From assembly GCA_010094045.1 (NCBI GenBank), contig ML986593.1, forward strand, positions 304,241-368,240: a DNA stretch of 64,000 nt, read 5' to 3'. Source of the stretch: Lojkania enalia (lineage: Eukaryota; Ascomycota; Dothideomycetes; Pleosporales). Under the pieces are notes generated by a model that saw only the letters and a program-made list of their open reading frames with translations, was not told where the DNA came from and ran no database searches. The translations under genes were made by a program, and so were the position numbers. Positions 1 to 11,780 of the stretch are shown one piece after another. Every line of letters starts with the position of its first letter. The first letter of the stretch is position 1.

Positions 1-3000
1 TTAAACTAACAACTAGTTAAGAGTCCTATTTAGACTATATTAACTTTACCCCTAAATTAATACTAAATTAGTCTAGTTCTATATTATCTAAATAATAATT
101 TAAGCAGCTATACTAAATATTATTAAAGGTTAGGAGTAGATTATATTACTAGACTTTTTAGAGTTGATTAATATATTACTATAAGAAAACTAAGTCTTCT
201 TTATATAGGAATGTATCCTTTTACCCTATAAGTATTAGATAGAGAATAGACTACTCCTCTATAATAATTACTTATATATTCTATTAGATTTAGGCCTTTA
301 TATACGGCTTATATAAGAAGTTTATAACTAAATATGCTCTATATACTTAAACGCTACTAAAACCTATTAGTTACTATTTTAGAAGTACTACTAGAAGGGT
401 ATAGAAGCTACTTATAAATAATATATATAGAATTGCATCCTATATTATAAAGTTTATCTAATATAAACCTAAACTTTAAGTTTTATCTACCTACTTCCTA
501 TACTAAATTAACTAATATAGCACCTATATATTAACTTTAAGAATTTCTCTATAGATAAGTCTAGATATAATTAGATTATAGTAGTAATTAATCGCCTATC
601 TAAATAAGTAATATCTATTTTCTACTATTATATAATTAATATATAGGGAATAGCTAAATTATTTATTTAATAGATATACTACTTTAGCTATATACCTAAA
701 ACTATTATTTTAGACTAAAGACCTTAGTTTATATCTAGTTTCTAGTCTAAATTCTACTATATCTTAGGTGTAAAGATTAAACTATCTACTACTTATTATA
801 AAAAGACTAATAGATAGATAGAGATTATAAATAAATATATTAATTAGAGACTGTACCCTTTTATATCCTTCTACTAGAATAATTAAAGTTCTCTATTACC
901 TATAATTAACCGAGTATAAGTAACTCTACTCTATATAACTATTAAAATATCCCTATATTAGATCTTATATAAATTTAAGCTCTATTAGAGTTGGGATTAG
1001 AAATATTCTATTAATTCTATTACTATAATAGATAAATTAAATTGTAAAGACGCTTTAGCTCTAGTAACTCGTATATATATAGCCTAGGAAACTGTAAAAG
1101 TTAATATTAAGAAGGTTTAGGATTGTATATAATCTATTATTAACTATTACTAGTAACTAATTAATTAGTAGATTAGTAATATAGTCTACTTAAATACTAA
1201 GAACCTTACGGTCTAGAGATTAAGCTAAAAGCTATCTAATTAATAGGAGGGCCCTTTTAAAGTACTAGAATAGGTTAGAAACTTATACTATTTATAACTA
1301 CCCTTAGGGTTAAGAATATATAATATCTTCGTACTAAACCTGCTGTATAAGAACCTCTAGGACCCTCTACTAGGGTAAAAAGCTCTAAAACCACCCGCTA
1401 TCGCTATTAAGGGGGTAGAAGAGTAGAAGGTTAAAGAAATACTAGCTAGTAAGCTATATTATAAGACCCTTAAATACTATATAAAATAGGTAGAATATAA
1501 TTCTAACCTAGTCTAGTATAAAGCCTTAAATTTTATAAGTTCGCCTTATAAGCTAAGAGCTTTTTATAATAAGTATCTAAATTAGCTAGAACCCTTAAAA
1601 GCTCTAACTAAATAGATTAAGGTATATAAGAATAGTATAGAGAATATAGATTACCTAGTAGACAATAATATATAAAAGTTAAGTAGTAGATTTAAAAACT
1701 AAAGTATAGGCCTAAAATTACTCCTCTATAGAATCCGGAGAGTCTAATAGTAGGCTGTTAGATACCTCTCTAGTTCTCTTCTCTTCTACTCTTCTTCTTT
1801 TTTTTCCTTTTAAACTCCCCCTAAACCTCCCCTACTTTATTTTTAGCCGCCTAAGAGCGCTATAATATTAGCTTAAAGGCTAAATACTAAAGCCTTTAGG
1901 GCTGAAACCTAATAGAACAACTTAGTACCCTAGTAGAATAAAGCTACCTAGATACTAGCTATAGAAAGGCTATTTTCCTAACTCTTTACAACCTAGGCTA
2001 TAAATACTAGACTATAAGTAGATTCCGAAATAGTCTTAAAGACTACCTTTTTATCCTCCTTATCCCCTATATATTAGACTACTATTTATAGTTTAAGATA
2101 GCTCTAAAGGACTAGAAACTCCTCCTTATAATAGGAGGGGATCTATAAGTATATTAGTAATAAGTACTCTACTAGTATTAGATACGATTCGTATAGGGTT
2201 ATACTTTTTATTTTATAAGGTATAATACTTATATTTTTTTAATCTTAAAAACTAAAAGATAAATATTATATACTACCTATAGGCGAGCGCGCGTATAGCC
2301 TAAAAGTAGATAATTTAGAAAGCTTCTAAAAAGACTTTAAAAGGTGGGTAGAGTAGTATATTAATTAATTTTTTCTAAGAGGCGTTAGTAATACTTTAAT
2401 AATTAACGGTTCTAGGGACGCGTAATAATACTAATATACTAAAGCTAGTAAATACTCGTTGCTATACGCGATGAAATTGTAATATTAATAAACTGTTACG
2501 ATAGTAGTTACTAGCTAATATATAGGTTAATTATACTTACCGTAAAAAACCTTACTTAATATTACGTTAATAAACGTATCTTTATAGGCAACCGCGCGTA
2601 TTAGCTTTTACCGGTAAATACCTCCTTGAAGAAATTTCTTTATACTAGAACCCATCCGTAACAGCCCCGATTCCCTCCTAAACTAGCGTAGATAGGGACT
2701 ATCAGCCTATAAGGAGGGGGGTAGTATAATAATGCAAAGAAATCGTTCTATAAAAAGCTTTATATATAACCTTATCCTAAAGCTTTTCGCTTATCTTATC
2801 CTACCCCCAGTTCTACCCCTTTTCCCTTCCGTATATAGTTGTACACTCTCTTATAAGTAGCTTAGTAGTTCTTCTATATCCTGTCGTATAAGGCCTATAG
2901 GTGTTAATAGAATTCCCAGGTCCCTAATCCCCACGCACTCCTATATGCCTCTGAGTGGATTCGTGCCACATTCGGACCTATTATCTTACCTGCGCTGTTA

Positions 3001-3002
3001 CA
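1..3002 (+). mobile_element. RIP-degraded Ty3/Gypsy chromovirus, 3' part
   Basis: No long open frame survives, but conceptual translation in shifting frames recovers the end of a Gypsy polyprotein. Around 565-600 there is an integrase-core VVIDRLSK-like stretch. Around 690-790 there is a match to the conserved LDxRPxFIS and LGVKxxLSTxY block, with the next conserved Asp near 690. About 1230-1330 reads EGPFKVLE followed by a degenerate IHNVFHVSLLEPY-like motif, and about 1395-1610 reads as a chromodomain (KVKEILASK, then YIKxVEY). Stops are mostly TAA/TAG at former CAA/CAG codons and TpA is extremely frequent, the known signature of RIP. The 5' part (protease, most of reverse transcriptase, 5' LTR) would lie left of the window. 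About 1 kb of equally AT-rich sequence separates the chromodomain from the likely 3' LTR. The element is certainly dead. Confidence 0.85.
2657..3002 (+). repeat. Candidate 3' LTR of the chromovirus
   Basis: The segment starts with gtaacagcc and ends with gctgttaca, matching short terminal inverted repeats of fungal Gypsy LTRs. A purine tract (aaggagggggg, about 2711-2721) lies inside it; if that tract is the polypurine primer, the LTR would instead begin near 2725. Base composition becomes less AT-rich just after the end. Only one copy is visible, so the boundaries are uncertain. Confidence 0.4.
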
Positions 3003-3034
3003 ACTTTAAGAGTAGTGAAAAGTTGTTACAGCGC
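2992..3034. repeat. Near-perfect inverted repeat at the LTR end
   Basis: The arms gcgctgttacaacttt (2992-3007) and aaagttgttacagcgc (3019-3034) are inverted copies with one mismatch, separated by 11 bases. This may be two LTR ends in opposite orientation, or a hairpin. Confidence 0.6.
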
Positions 3035-5578
3035 TATTCTCGGTTGAAACTTAACCTCGATTAATAGCTGAGATTGTAAGGATAATTTATAATTCTTTAT
3101 AGGTTAATTGCGCGTTTCTGTATTAAGCTATTACGCGTTGATCTAGGTAGGCCGTTAAAAGTTTGGTGAGGTAACAGCTTGCTTGTACTAACAGCTCGCT
3201 TGTAAACTACATTATCCTTTTTATATTTTCTAAGTTAGCTCTATTACACCGCTTTTTTTTTTTTTTTTTTAAAAGTTAATATCTCCCATAGAATTCATCC
3301 GGGCGAGACTATTTTGTCATATGTCTGAGAGTCTTTTCTTAGTGTTTGAGGAAACTAGCAATGCATTCATTTGGCTGCGCTAAATAATTCTCAACTTTCC
3401 CTAAGATAAATCCATTTTTAACCTAACCACTTTACAAGTCCGATATACCGGAGGACTTAAGAGGCTGAAAATGAGATTATGGCTCTCGAGCTAGTAATAG
3501 ACCTTAGGCGGCCGTCTACGTTTTCTGACACACATCAAGATCCCAATGCACATTCCTTATTGGCCCTCTATTATGTAGATGCGATATTTGGTAATGAGTC
3601 TAGATTGGGCTGACCTTATGGGGAGTTCCGTGGTTAGACTATATATACGGAATGTGTAGGGCGCTTTACAGCTTTGAAGTACTCTATACTTATTTAAGTG
3701 ACGTGTATTATATAAAATGAGTAAAGCTAAGCTCTAATCGCTATGGAAGAACCATATTCCCGAAAAGAGCTTAGGATTCCTTTTTAGCGCGGAAGAAATT
3801 CTAAATAAGCCCTGTCCGGGAATATATAGATCATCCAAATCGGAGTCGGGTGAAGAGCTTGCCACACCAAACGCTAATAACGGGACCTTGTACACCTTGA
3901 AGATGGCGAAGAGTTGAAAATAGCTTGCTAAAAATGAGCGCTATTTCTGGTTACAAGGCATCACCTACTCTACACTAGTCTAGGGTGATTGCATTAGCAC
4001 GTGACTCTTTCAAAGGAGAATGAGGCCGTTTGCTACATCAGCACAGTCTCATAAATCAGGAATAGGGTTGGAATTTGTAGCAAATCAATTGAAGTGAAAA
4101 GCAATGATAAGCGGAAGCAAGAAATTCCGGAATGAGAAACATCTAAAACTGAACTTCAAAGCCGGGCATATCATTGTCGTTTAGGATACTGGCATGATAT
4201 AGTTCAGTTAACGAACAAGTTTTCCCGCGGAACGCTCCGCGGGAGACTCATCATCAAGGACTAAAGAAGCGCTCTAAGTTATTCCAGTCGCGGATAGACA
4301 TGATACATAATGTTGGGGTATTCATGAGCACAAAGGGGGATTCTGACGGCGTCAAAGACGTATATATTACGAGCTTGATCTTTCCCTTATATTGCAGGAA
4401 ATAACTATCCGACATGTGCAACTGCATTTGCGGTGGTCTACCCCGGTAGAGTATAATGAGAGGAGGCTTTCATTTTTATTTCAAATAATCGGCCTAGCTA
4501 GCAATTGGAAGGCCTAATGCAGCAATAAACCATTTAAATTTGCTTATGTGTCTATTAGTTTTGGTGCTTAATTCACTCGAAGCGCGTGAACTACACTACT
4601 GACTGAATGCAGATCAGGTACGATGCCATCAAGCTTTTGCAAAAGTAATAGAGTAAAAAAAGTCTCGCAAGCCTACTTAAAACCCACTGTTTTTACAAGT
4701 TAAACGATGGGAAAATGTCTCTTGAGTTCTGAGACTTCAAAGCTTTACGTTGACATGTCGCCCATTCGTCGGAAATAATTAGTTGAATTTTCGAGTGCTA
4801 AGATTATCCATAACGTTTATAGATAACATTGTATATATAAGGTTTCCTAGGTTTATTTGATTGCTGTTTGCCGCTAATAGGAAGCCTGTAGCCTTGTAGA
4901 GCATCCTAGAAGAGTCTACCCATTTCATCACCTCCCCCAACGCTTCGTATTTAGCGGTTGATGATGCATGCATTTTGTTGACTACTAGTTAATTTGAGGA
5001 CTATATGAAATAAATTGTAGGGCGTAAGCATTATCTATTTACGGGGAATAGTTATTAGACTACTAGTGAAAGTACCGGCTTCACGAGGTGCCTATCATTT
5101 TCCCACCTGTTTATCTATTAATCGTTCCTCGTTTCTTATAACGTGCATAATTTCCCTTGGCTCGTTCCCAACACCTCCAACAATGGAAATTACTGCTTCT
5201 GTCAGCATGCTAGATTATTCCCACTCTCTCAGCTGCCATCTGATCAAGCTTGTCGGATCATCCTGATGCGACTATTATCGCCAATTATAATGGAAGATAC
5301 GTTGAGAATGTACACCAAGCTATATGTGCATACGACATAGTACACGTAAGACAGTACATAGAAATGTGCTCTCAAGCAATGGCTCTAAATCAAACTAATT
5401 AAGCATTCAGCATTCTGAAAAGGCGCTCGCTGCTACTTCGAATATCCAGATCTCACGATTCAGTCCGGTAATAAATCTTAACTTGGGACAAATCCTGCGG
5501 ACATACGCAACATAAGTTATCGATTGGTACAAAGCTTTAACGGCGGAGACATGACCCGAATTTTCAACCACAAAGAGC
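3035..5578. other. Gene-poor intergenic DNA
   Basis: Moderately AT-rich, with an 18-T run at 3253-3270. I see no reading frame resembling a protein family, only short random open frames. No RNA gene was recognised. Confidence 0.6.
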
Positions 5579-5812
5579 ATGAATGTGAGGTTCTACTATT
5601 GCGTCTACCTTGCCATGCGCTTCCTGAAATTGGAAATGTTCGCTCTTCAGATTGGGGGGTTTTTCAAAGCTAAATTATTCTACGATAACCTGTTGGATGC
5701 GTATGTAGAACTCATGCGGTTCGTGCGACGTCTTCCGCCTGACGACCCTCTAATTTGGATGCTACTATTAGATATGTGTACACATGTCTCATCTCCGACA
5801 AACAATCCGTAG
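5579..5812 (+). pseudogene. Possible BTB-protein C-terminal relic
   Basis: A 77-codon open frame contains CVYLAMRFLKLEMFALQ, which resembles the helix after a BTB/POZ domain in fungal proteins (VYxLAxKYxLxxL). It then has RRLPPDDPL and LLLDMCTH, which recall the usual TPxxDxxLRxLLxD segment. No BTB core, start context or intron structure is recognisable upstream. It is best treated as a small decayed fragment or chance resemblance. Confidence 0.2.
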
Positions 5813-7125
5813 AGAATTTAATGGAACGCTTTTCGCATTTGGCGTGTGCGGTAGGCTCTGCGTTAGAAGCCAACTATCCATTAGAACTTATGACGACGAA
5901 TATCAAAGGACGAAGCTGATATAGACATTAATACGTTGGAAGGAGCCGTTCCGAGATAGGAATTAGGGGCTCGAGGTAAATATGAAATGGACGTGCTGAG
6001 TGAGGGACTTAGACAACTGCACGTTGATGAACCATAATTTTGGTTTTCGGCTGGTGTGATTCTGGAAGTGTCTCGCAACCAGATAATGACGGAGTAGCAA
6101 CACACGAATAAATAATAGAGTAGCGACCATTCTAGAACCAACTTATTACTTGTCTCAGAATTGTAGATAGATTATTTGTCAAGTGGAAATCGTTGGAATA
6201 CATGTTTGTAGACTATAGCGTACTTATGGGATATTTAGTGCTCACACAGAATGGTGTTCTTCACTAATATGACTTCAGAGATCCCACTATCGTTGCCGGC
6301 TTTCGCATATAACAAGTCATTCATTTGAAACATTCGCTTTGTAGCGTCACCCAAGATGCCCGATCAAAAGTCATATCATGGCCAAGAGATTTATGGTACC
6401 TATGATCTCGGTGGGGGCCGTAGAGGTGCCATATCGGCTCAAGGAGGGCCATCTAGTGGGTAGGGATCTAGTATAAAGAATGACAAGACGTAGTCTGACC
6501 TAACTTGCCGTAGAGGAAGCCCTAGATATGTTAGGGAAAACATTTAACTTTCTTTAAGATATGGGAATATCCTCAATGCTGAGAGTCAATGATACTTTAG
6601 CTGTAGTAATCTCGCTATCATTAACCAAGAATTAAATGTGCTAGGATACGATAGAATGATATCAAAGGCCCCCAACATTATCCATTTTATAATTACTAGA
6701 AAGGAAGCCACGAAGTGACTATTCAGGGCTTACACCAGGTCACAGGTCTTTACGTGCGAGAAATTGCTCCTCAACGATCATTCTAATACAGTCACGTGAT
6801 CTACCTTTCGAGAGGGTGGAAACGCAATATGGTATGAGATGCCGAATGGAATAGCGTTCCATTTATTCGATAGGATATAATTATTACATATTCTCTTCTC
6901 CCGCATTTCTTTGCCACAAGGCTGCCCCTGCAATGTTGAAAACTATGCCACAAGCTATATCCCTACATCCCTTTGCTTAGTTGCCTGTCGTCATCATATA
7001 TTACGATCTAGACTAGCTAATCTAGGTTCCCTTGACCAAATATAGTTCCAAATCTCCAATCCTCTTAAATAAATTGCCGTATAACTCCGAAAAATAGAGA
7101 GTGGAGACTGAAGACATTTCATATT
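5813..7125. other. Intergenic stretch without recognised genes
   Basis: Only short open frames are present on both strands, none resembling a known family. The AT content is intermediate, with no strong RIP signature. Confidence 0.55.
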
Positions 7126-9208
7126 ATGGAGTCTCGGATATACATTCTCGTTGTGATTGGATCGGGAAAATTATGGTTTCTATTACCTATTTTTAAAGAG
7201 ACTGTTTATTGATGGGCCTTCACGGGCCTTTCGGGCATCATTGCGGCGCAGCATTACCTGGACGCACATCCAGGGACTAATAGATTCATTTTGAAGAGAG
7301 CAATATGTTGATGGAGTTTTCTGTAGACATGAGTGTATCTTCGAATTTGGTGGTTATTTCGTCTCACAGGATATCGTACTCGTCTAAGACGGCTATAAGA
7401 CTCGTTCTGTACTCAATGGATATATGGCATTTCGGAATTCTCGGATATGGCTATGGAAAGACCTGTTGGAAATGGCATTCGCTACAACTTCTATTACCCC
7501 TGATACACCACACTATATCTCGAAAAGCATGCCGATCGAAAAGATGAGCAAGCCGTACCGTATGGGAAAGGATTATGTTCGGATCAGATGTACGCTCTGA
7601 GAACAAACCCGAGAGCCATTGGATTATCGAATATCCAGACGCTGCCAGAGAACTGAGAAAGTGCTTAGCCCCCAAATTGCTCGTTGCGAGTGGGCTGTGT
7701 TATTTACAGCATAGGCCTGAGCTTCTGGACGGAGAGAAATTTGGAGGGACTATTGTTCACTCTGAACAGTTTGGACAATCGAACATTCTTATTTCTCCTA
7801 TGGTAGAGACAGTTCTCGTTCTTAGGGGGAGAAATACGCAGCGGACATAGTCTACAAAGGAGTGAAGTGGGGCAAAGCTGCTAGTTGGGTTATCAGAAAG
7901 GCTGGAACAGGAGTGGGGTTCTTTTCCTCCAATAAGAGTAATGGTCCTTACAAGAATATCTTCGAAGCTGCTTCAACGCGGGTGGTTTCATTAAATCCTT
8001 ATACAGTCCTCACAATTGCTGGACCGGCTGTCTTGGAACCAGATTTGGAACCTCTCTTGTCCGAAAGATAGTCACTAAAACCGACATTGACATCCGGAGG
8101 GAAGCAGGCTATAAAGGCTAAAAAAGCGCCAAGGGCTTGGAATTACTGGACTACACTACTCCGTGAGTAGCGTGATAATGCTTGTGATAGGGATTTGGCG
8201 AGTCTACTGAGTACGATTTCGTACTACCGTACGGGAGCAAGTTATCCGATTGCAGGTTGTATCAGATACCGTCACACGATATCAAATCACGCTGGATATC
8301 AGCTGATATATCCTTATGTACATAAATATGGCCTACTGGCCATCCTCAATCAATTAGTTCAGCTCCTCATCTCCCTCCCTGAGACAAGATTCGCCTCTCA
8401 CCACAATGCTTACCGGTTCTCAACTAATAATAGCAGATTTTTCTGGCAAGGTGGACCAGGAGGGTTTCTCCATTACGAGGACTTTTAGGATCTAATAGCT
8501 AGCCATGTTACTGTCTGCCATGACCGAACAAAATCTTTGGAGGGAGGCCTTGTACAGCTCGAGGATGGTATCGAATTTCAATGCAGTGCAATCTTGTGCG
8601 GCACGGACTGGAAGCCTTCTATTGGATTCTTCGACGATGACATGTTGATTAGGTTAGGACTACCAGAATCTCTAGAAAAAGGGCCGAAAAAACTCGTAGA
8701 AAAATTTATGAAGCATGCTGAAGACGCTGATAAGGAGATATGCTAGTAGTTTCTTATCCCCGGGAATCCGCCCTAACACCATAAATCTATTCACAGAACT
8801 CCCTATCGACTTTCATGGAATTGCTCTAGTAAATGATCATACCATCCCCTTTATCAATCATGTGAATATTGAAAACAAGCTATTTGCTGCAGAAGCTCAA
8901 GATATGTGAGGAGTTGCATACTTTGACTAGCATATCGGGCTGCTATCACCGGAGGAAATGGAGAAGGATACCGTACTATTGATTGCGTTCAGTCGAAGAA
9001 AGTACTTCTCAAATGGTGAATGAGGCAAGGGCATCAACTTCGAAAGTATCATCTACGCGGATAGACTTCTCAGGGACACGTGGCTATCCGCGCATGGGAA
9101 GGGATGGTGGAAGGACACTTTCAAGCCATTCTGGCCTAGATATCTGGGACGCTCATGGATGGAGTACCTTAATAGGCAGGAGCTAATATGGCCAAGGCTA
9201 GCAGAATA
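7126..9208 (+). pseudogene. Flavin-containing monooxygenase (FMO-like) pseudogene
   Basis: Translated pieces in several frames follow the order of a fungal FAD/NAD(P)-dependent monooxygenase. The N-terminal dinucleotide-binding strand (ILVVIGSG) starts at 7126 and is followed by GLSGIIAAQHYLDAHPG near 7216. KLLVASGL and then GEKFGGTIVHSEQFG lie at 7670-7770. WVIRKAGTGVGFF with GPYKNIFEAASTR follows at 7885-7985. ILCGTDWKP and FFDDD lie at 8590-8645. The C-terminal part (FKPFWPRYLGRSWMEYL) runs to a stop near 9208. Multiple frameshifts and stops break the frame, and a solo LTR (8183-8405) interrupts it between the GPYKN and CGTDWKP regions. An intact relative would oxygenate small organic substrates. 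The substrate cannot be inferred. The gene is dead, and the order of inactivating events is not determinable from one copy. Confidence 0.8.
8183..8405 (+). mobile_element. Solo LTR, family A, copy 1
   Basis: The element starts tgtgatag and ends tcaccaca and is flanked by a perfect 5-bp target duplication, atgct (8178-8182 and 8406-8410). It closely matches 61551-61780 and the reverse complement of 46634-46860. There is no internal coding region, so it is a recombination product of an LTR retrotransposon. It lies inside the FMO-like pseudogene. Confidence 0.92.
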
Positions 9209-9714
9209 GAGCTGGGTAGGGATGTGTAGTGGATAGTTCCTGTTATGTAGAAAGAAAAGCTACTGGGTATTGTATTCCGATAGTATTATATATGCCTTTC
9301 CATTTATGAATTCGCGCTGGATTAGATAACTCTCACCTTAGAAATTCGGTAAGCTTTAGGGTAGCTGTGTAATGTACAGCTGGTGGCCGTCTGAATTTAC
9401 AATCGAGTATAAATAAGACTAGTTTTCATTGAATGAGGAGTTCTACTCGTGATATTATGCCTGCTGGCGTGGGTAAGGCGCTGAAATTGGGATGGATGCG
9501 ATGCGAGGTCATGCTAAGTCCTGCACGTGACTCGGCGTTAACTCTCTTTTCTTCAGGGTCGCATCCTCGACGCGTCCGATATTTCATGATAAAACTGTTA
9601 ACGCATTCCAATAAGAGCTACTGGGATTCCTATATAATCTGAAATTATTCCACTGATTGAAGCTTTCACTTAATGCGAATATTATATCCGCGTTAATTGA
9701 CCCTACGACGCACC
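9209..9714. other. Short intergenic region
   Basis: Lies between two pseudogenes on the same strand. No motif or conserved frame is recognised. Confidence 0.5.
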
Positions 9715-10678
9715 ATGTCGAAGCGGAAATCGGACGACTTTCAAGCCCAAGAGGGGGTAGACGATCAATGTCTGGACTGGGAAGTCCGCAACATGGATTG
9801 CGATGCCAGTCGCGATGAAGTGCGGTATGCATATCTTTTTCCATGGCAACCTTGCTGCGCGTGACACCTCAAAGCTCCTGAAGCTCAAACGCGTCCTTAT
9901 TTCTCGCATCGTCTGACACCATGTAGTCAAAAAATTCGCGCCCTTATTGATAGTGGCGAAATGACCGAGAGCGAATTCCGAACTACCATCAATATCACCC
10001 CTGAGATATACTCACGCTTCATGTCAGAGCAAGGAGAGTTTAAGGGCGCGGGAAATATGATGTATAGAGAGGCTTGGCAATTTCTCAAGAAGCGCGAACT
10101 CCGCGCCCAGCAAACTACAGGAAAGAAGGCGGACAAAGAGATGCAGAAAGCGAAGAGAAGGGCTGTACGGAATAGTGGGGGACTATCGTTGGATCTTTCG
10201 GGCGTGGTATTAGATGGCGAAATGGAGGATAAGGTTAGAGTCTACGGTAAATATAATTTCTCTCCAATTGGTAGCGCGTTAAAACGTGCTCTAACTTTGT
10301 TGATATCTAGATACATGCGACATGATCCGCGACAAAATCGCCGCTCACCTGGAGAAAGAGAACGTCACGCAAGCACAATTCCTTCGCGATGTCGCGGCCT
10401 AGTACCACACCTCAGAACGGAAAATTCAGTCTAAACAATTCAAGGACTTCATGCCGTACAACGGTGCAGATGCGGGGAATACGAACGTCGTGTATTATGG
10501 AGCCTATGTTTTATTTGAGAAGATGAGGATTAAGAATGGAGAGCCGAAGAGCGATATGAGATTCCAAATGGAGAAGATCTACGGGAAGACTGGAGGCGTA
10601 GATATTAAGAAGGGGAGCTATAGGACGTATTTTACTATGCTATTGGATGATATTCCGGTGCAAGATCAATACGGCTAG
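9715..10678 (+). pseudogene. DUF7726-type duplicated-domain protein, inactivated
   Basis: The frame opens at 9715 (MSKRKSDD) and carries two related domains. The first includes CSQKIRALIDSGEMTESEF and YSRFMSEQGEFKGAGNMMY, then WQFLKKREL (about 9930-10110). The second starts with TCDMIRDKIAAHLEKENVT and continues YNGADAGNTNVVYYGAYVLFEK (about 10312-10530). An intron with GT-AG ends fits at 10244-10310 and joins the frames cleanly. Two in-frame stops break the protein: TGA at 9862-9864 and TAG at 10400-10402, where relatives would have a sense codon such as CGA and CAG. Both look like C-to-T transitions. Such proteins are common in filamentous fungi and of unknown function, with a possible helix-turn-helix fold. 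The terminal TAG is at 10676-10678. Confidence 0.65.
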
Positions 10679-10938
10679 TGGACGTCTCATAGGCCCTGGG
10701 AGCTGAAATCTCGGAGGCGCGGCGCGCGATTTCGGAGTTAGTCGTAATGAAATTTTTGGATAATGTAAATTTCCTGTAGCATATACATGGAGCAGGCGTG
10801 GAGTTATACACGGCGTCGAGCGGCCTTTTGTAGCTGAGCGTAACTTCCTAAACCGAATTTTTCCGGAACGCCTATGACGTGTGCTTTGAATGCAAGTGTT
10901 CTGATCTCTTTAGTTCCCTCTACTAAAATCGGTGGGTA
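10679..10938. other. Short intergenic region
   Basis: Separates the 3' ends of the DUF7726-type pseudogene and the Mim2-like gene, so it is a convergent terminator region. No specific terminator motif can be assigned. Confidence 0.5.
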
Positions 10939-11405
10939 TCATAGTGATGCTGCAGCTTCAACGGCGCCTGCGGCCTTGAACATCTTTGGGCTCGAAACAA
11001 CGACCTCGACGGGGTATTTCCACTCCATAAACTTCGCCCAGCCTACAGTAGGGTCAGCAACCATTATTGAGTATACAGTTCCCTTCTATTTTGCAGGATT
11101 GGACATTTCTCGAATCGCGTGACATTGGTTACTCTTCTATTTTCATGAAGCCCCTCAAGATGTGTTGACTTACCCCAGTATGCACACTTCCTTCCGAAAT
11201 ACTTTCCAGCGAAAGGCACCAATATCATTGTCAGGAGCAGTTCTAATTGTTGCAGGGACTCCCTCCATTCTCTCTCGGCATCTGAGACGTACTCATCATC
11301 GGATGTAGTCGAGTCTGTCGACTCGGACGGTAGGGAGTCTATCTCGTCGGCATCGGAGGAACTACCATTCGGCTGGATGAAGGATGCGCTGTTGGAAAGG
11401 GACAT
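10939..11405 (-). CDS. Mim2-like mitochondrial outer-membrane import protein
   Basis: Two exons, 11405-11174 and 11042-10939 on the minus strand, are joined by a 131-base intron (donor gtaagt, acceptor tgtag). They give a 111-residue protein. The N-terminal half is acidic and serine-rich. It is followed by EWRESLQQLELLLTMILVP, a hydrophobic membrane segment, GKYFGRKCAYWG, and after the intron WAKFMEWKYPVEVVV. The final residues are small and alanine-rich. The layout (acidic soluble arm, one membrane span with a Lys/Arg flank, aromatic tail) fits the fungal Mim2 family. Mim2 partners Mim1 to insert alpha-helical proteins into the mitochondrial outer membrane. The family assignment is from memory of the motif, so it is moderate. 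The gene is divergent from eIF2 beta, sharing a promoter region of about 375 bp. Confidence 0.55.
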
Positions 11406-11780
11406 GGCAATCGAACGGGAACCCGATTTGTTGATGGTTATAAGGTTGAGGCGTCAGAAAGCAAAGTTATCGAGGTCGCACGGAAGGAGGAATGTACTGA
11501 ATCAAAACTGAGTGAAGCTACGGGCGCGCTCGGTGACGCATGCTCGCTCTGGCATTGGCCTTGTGGTCCCGCCAAGGAGATTCCGTCACGTGCACGTGAT
11601 ACCTTGAAATCTTGGCGGGAAAGTCGGACTCATAACTTCGATCCGCGATAGCGAGGCGAATCTTGCGCTCTTCACCGGAACACCACCGACGACAGAACAC
11701 AATCAACCTTATATCTGTTAAGTACGGCCGGTTTTTCACCGTCGATCATTAGAGAGTGCGTACCTGCACAGAGAGCAATC
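11406..11780. promoter_or_regulatory. Shared divergent promoter region
   Basis: Lies between the start codons of the Mim2-like gene (minus) and eIF2 beta (plus). It contains a palindromic cacgtgcacgtg-type run near 11585-11600 (tcacgtgcacgtgat), which includes two CACGTG E-box-like hexamers. No TATA box is evident, as expected for housekeeping genes. The regulatory role is inferred. Confidence 0.45.
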
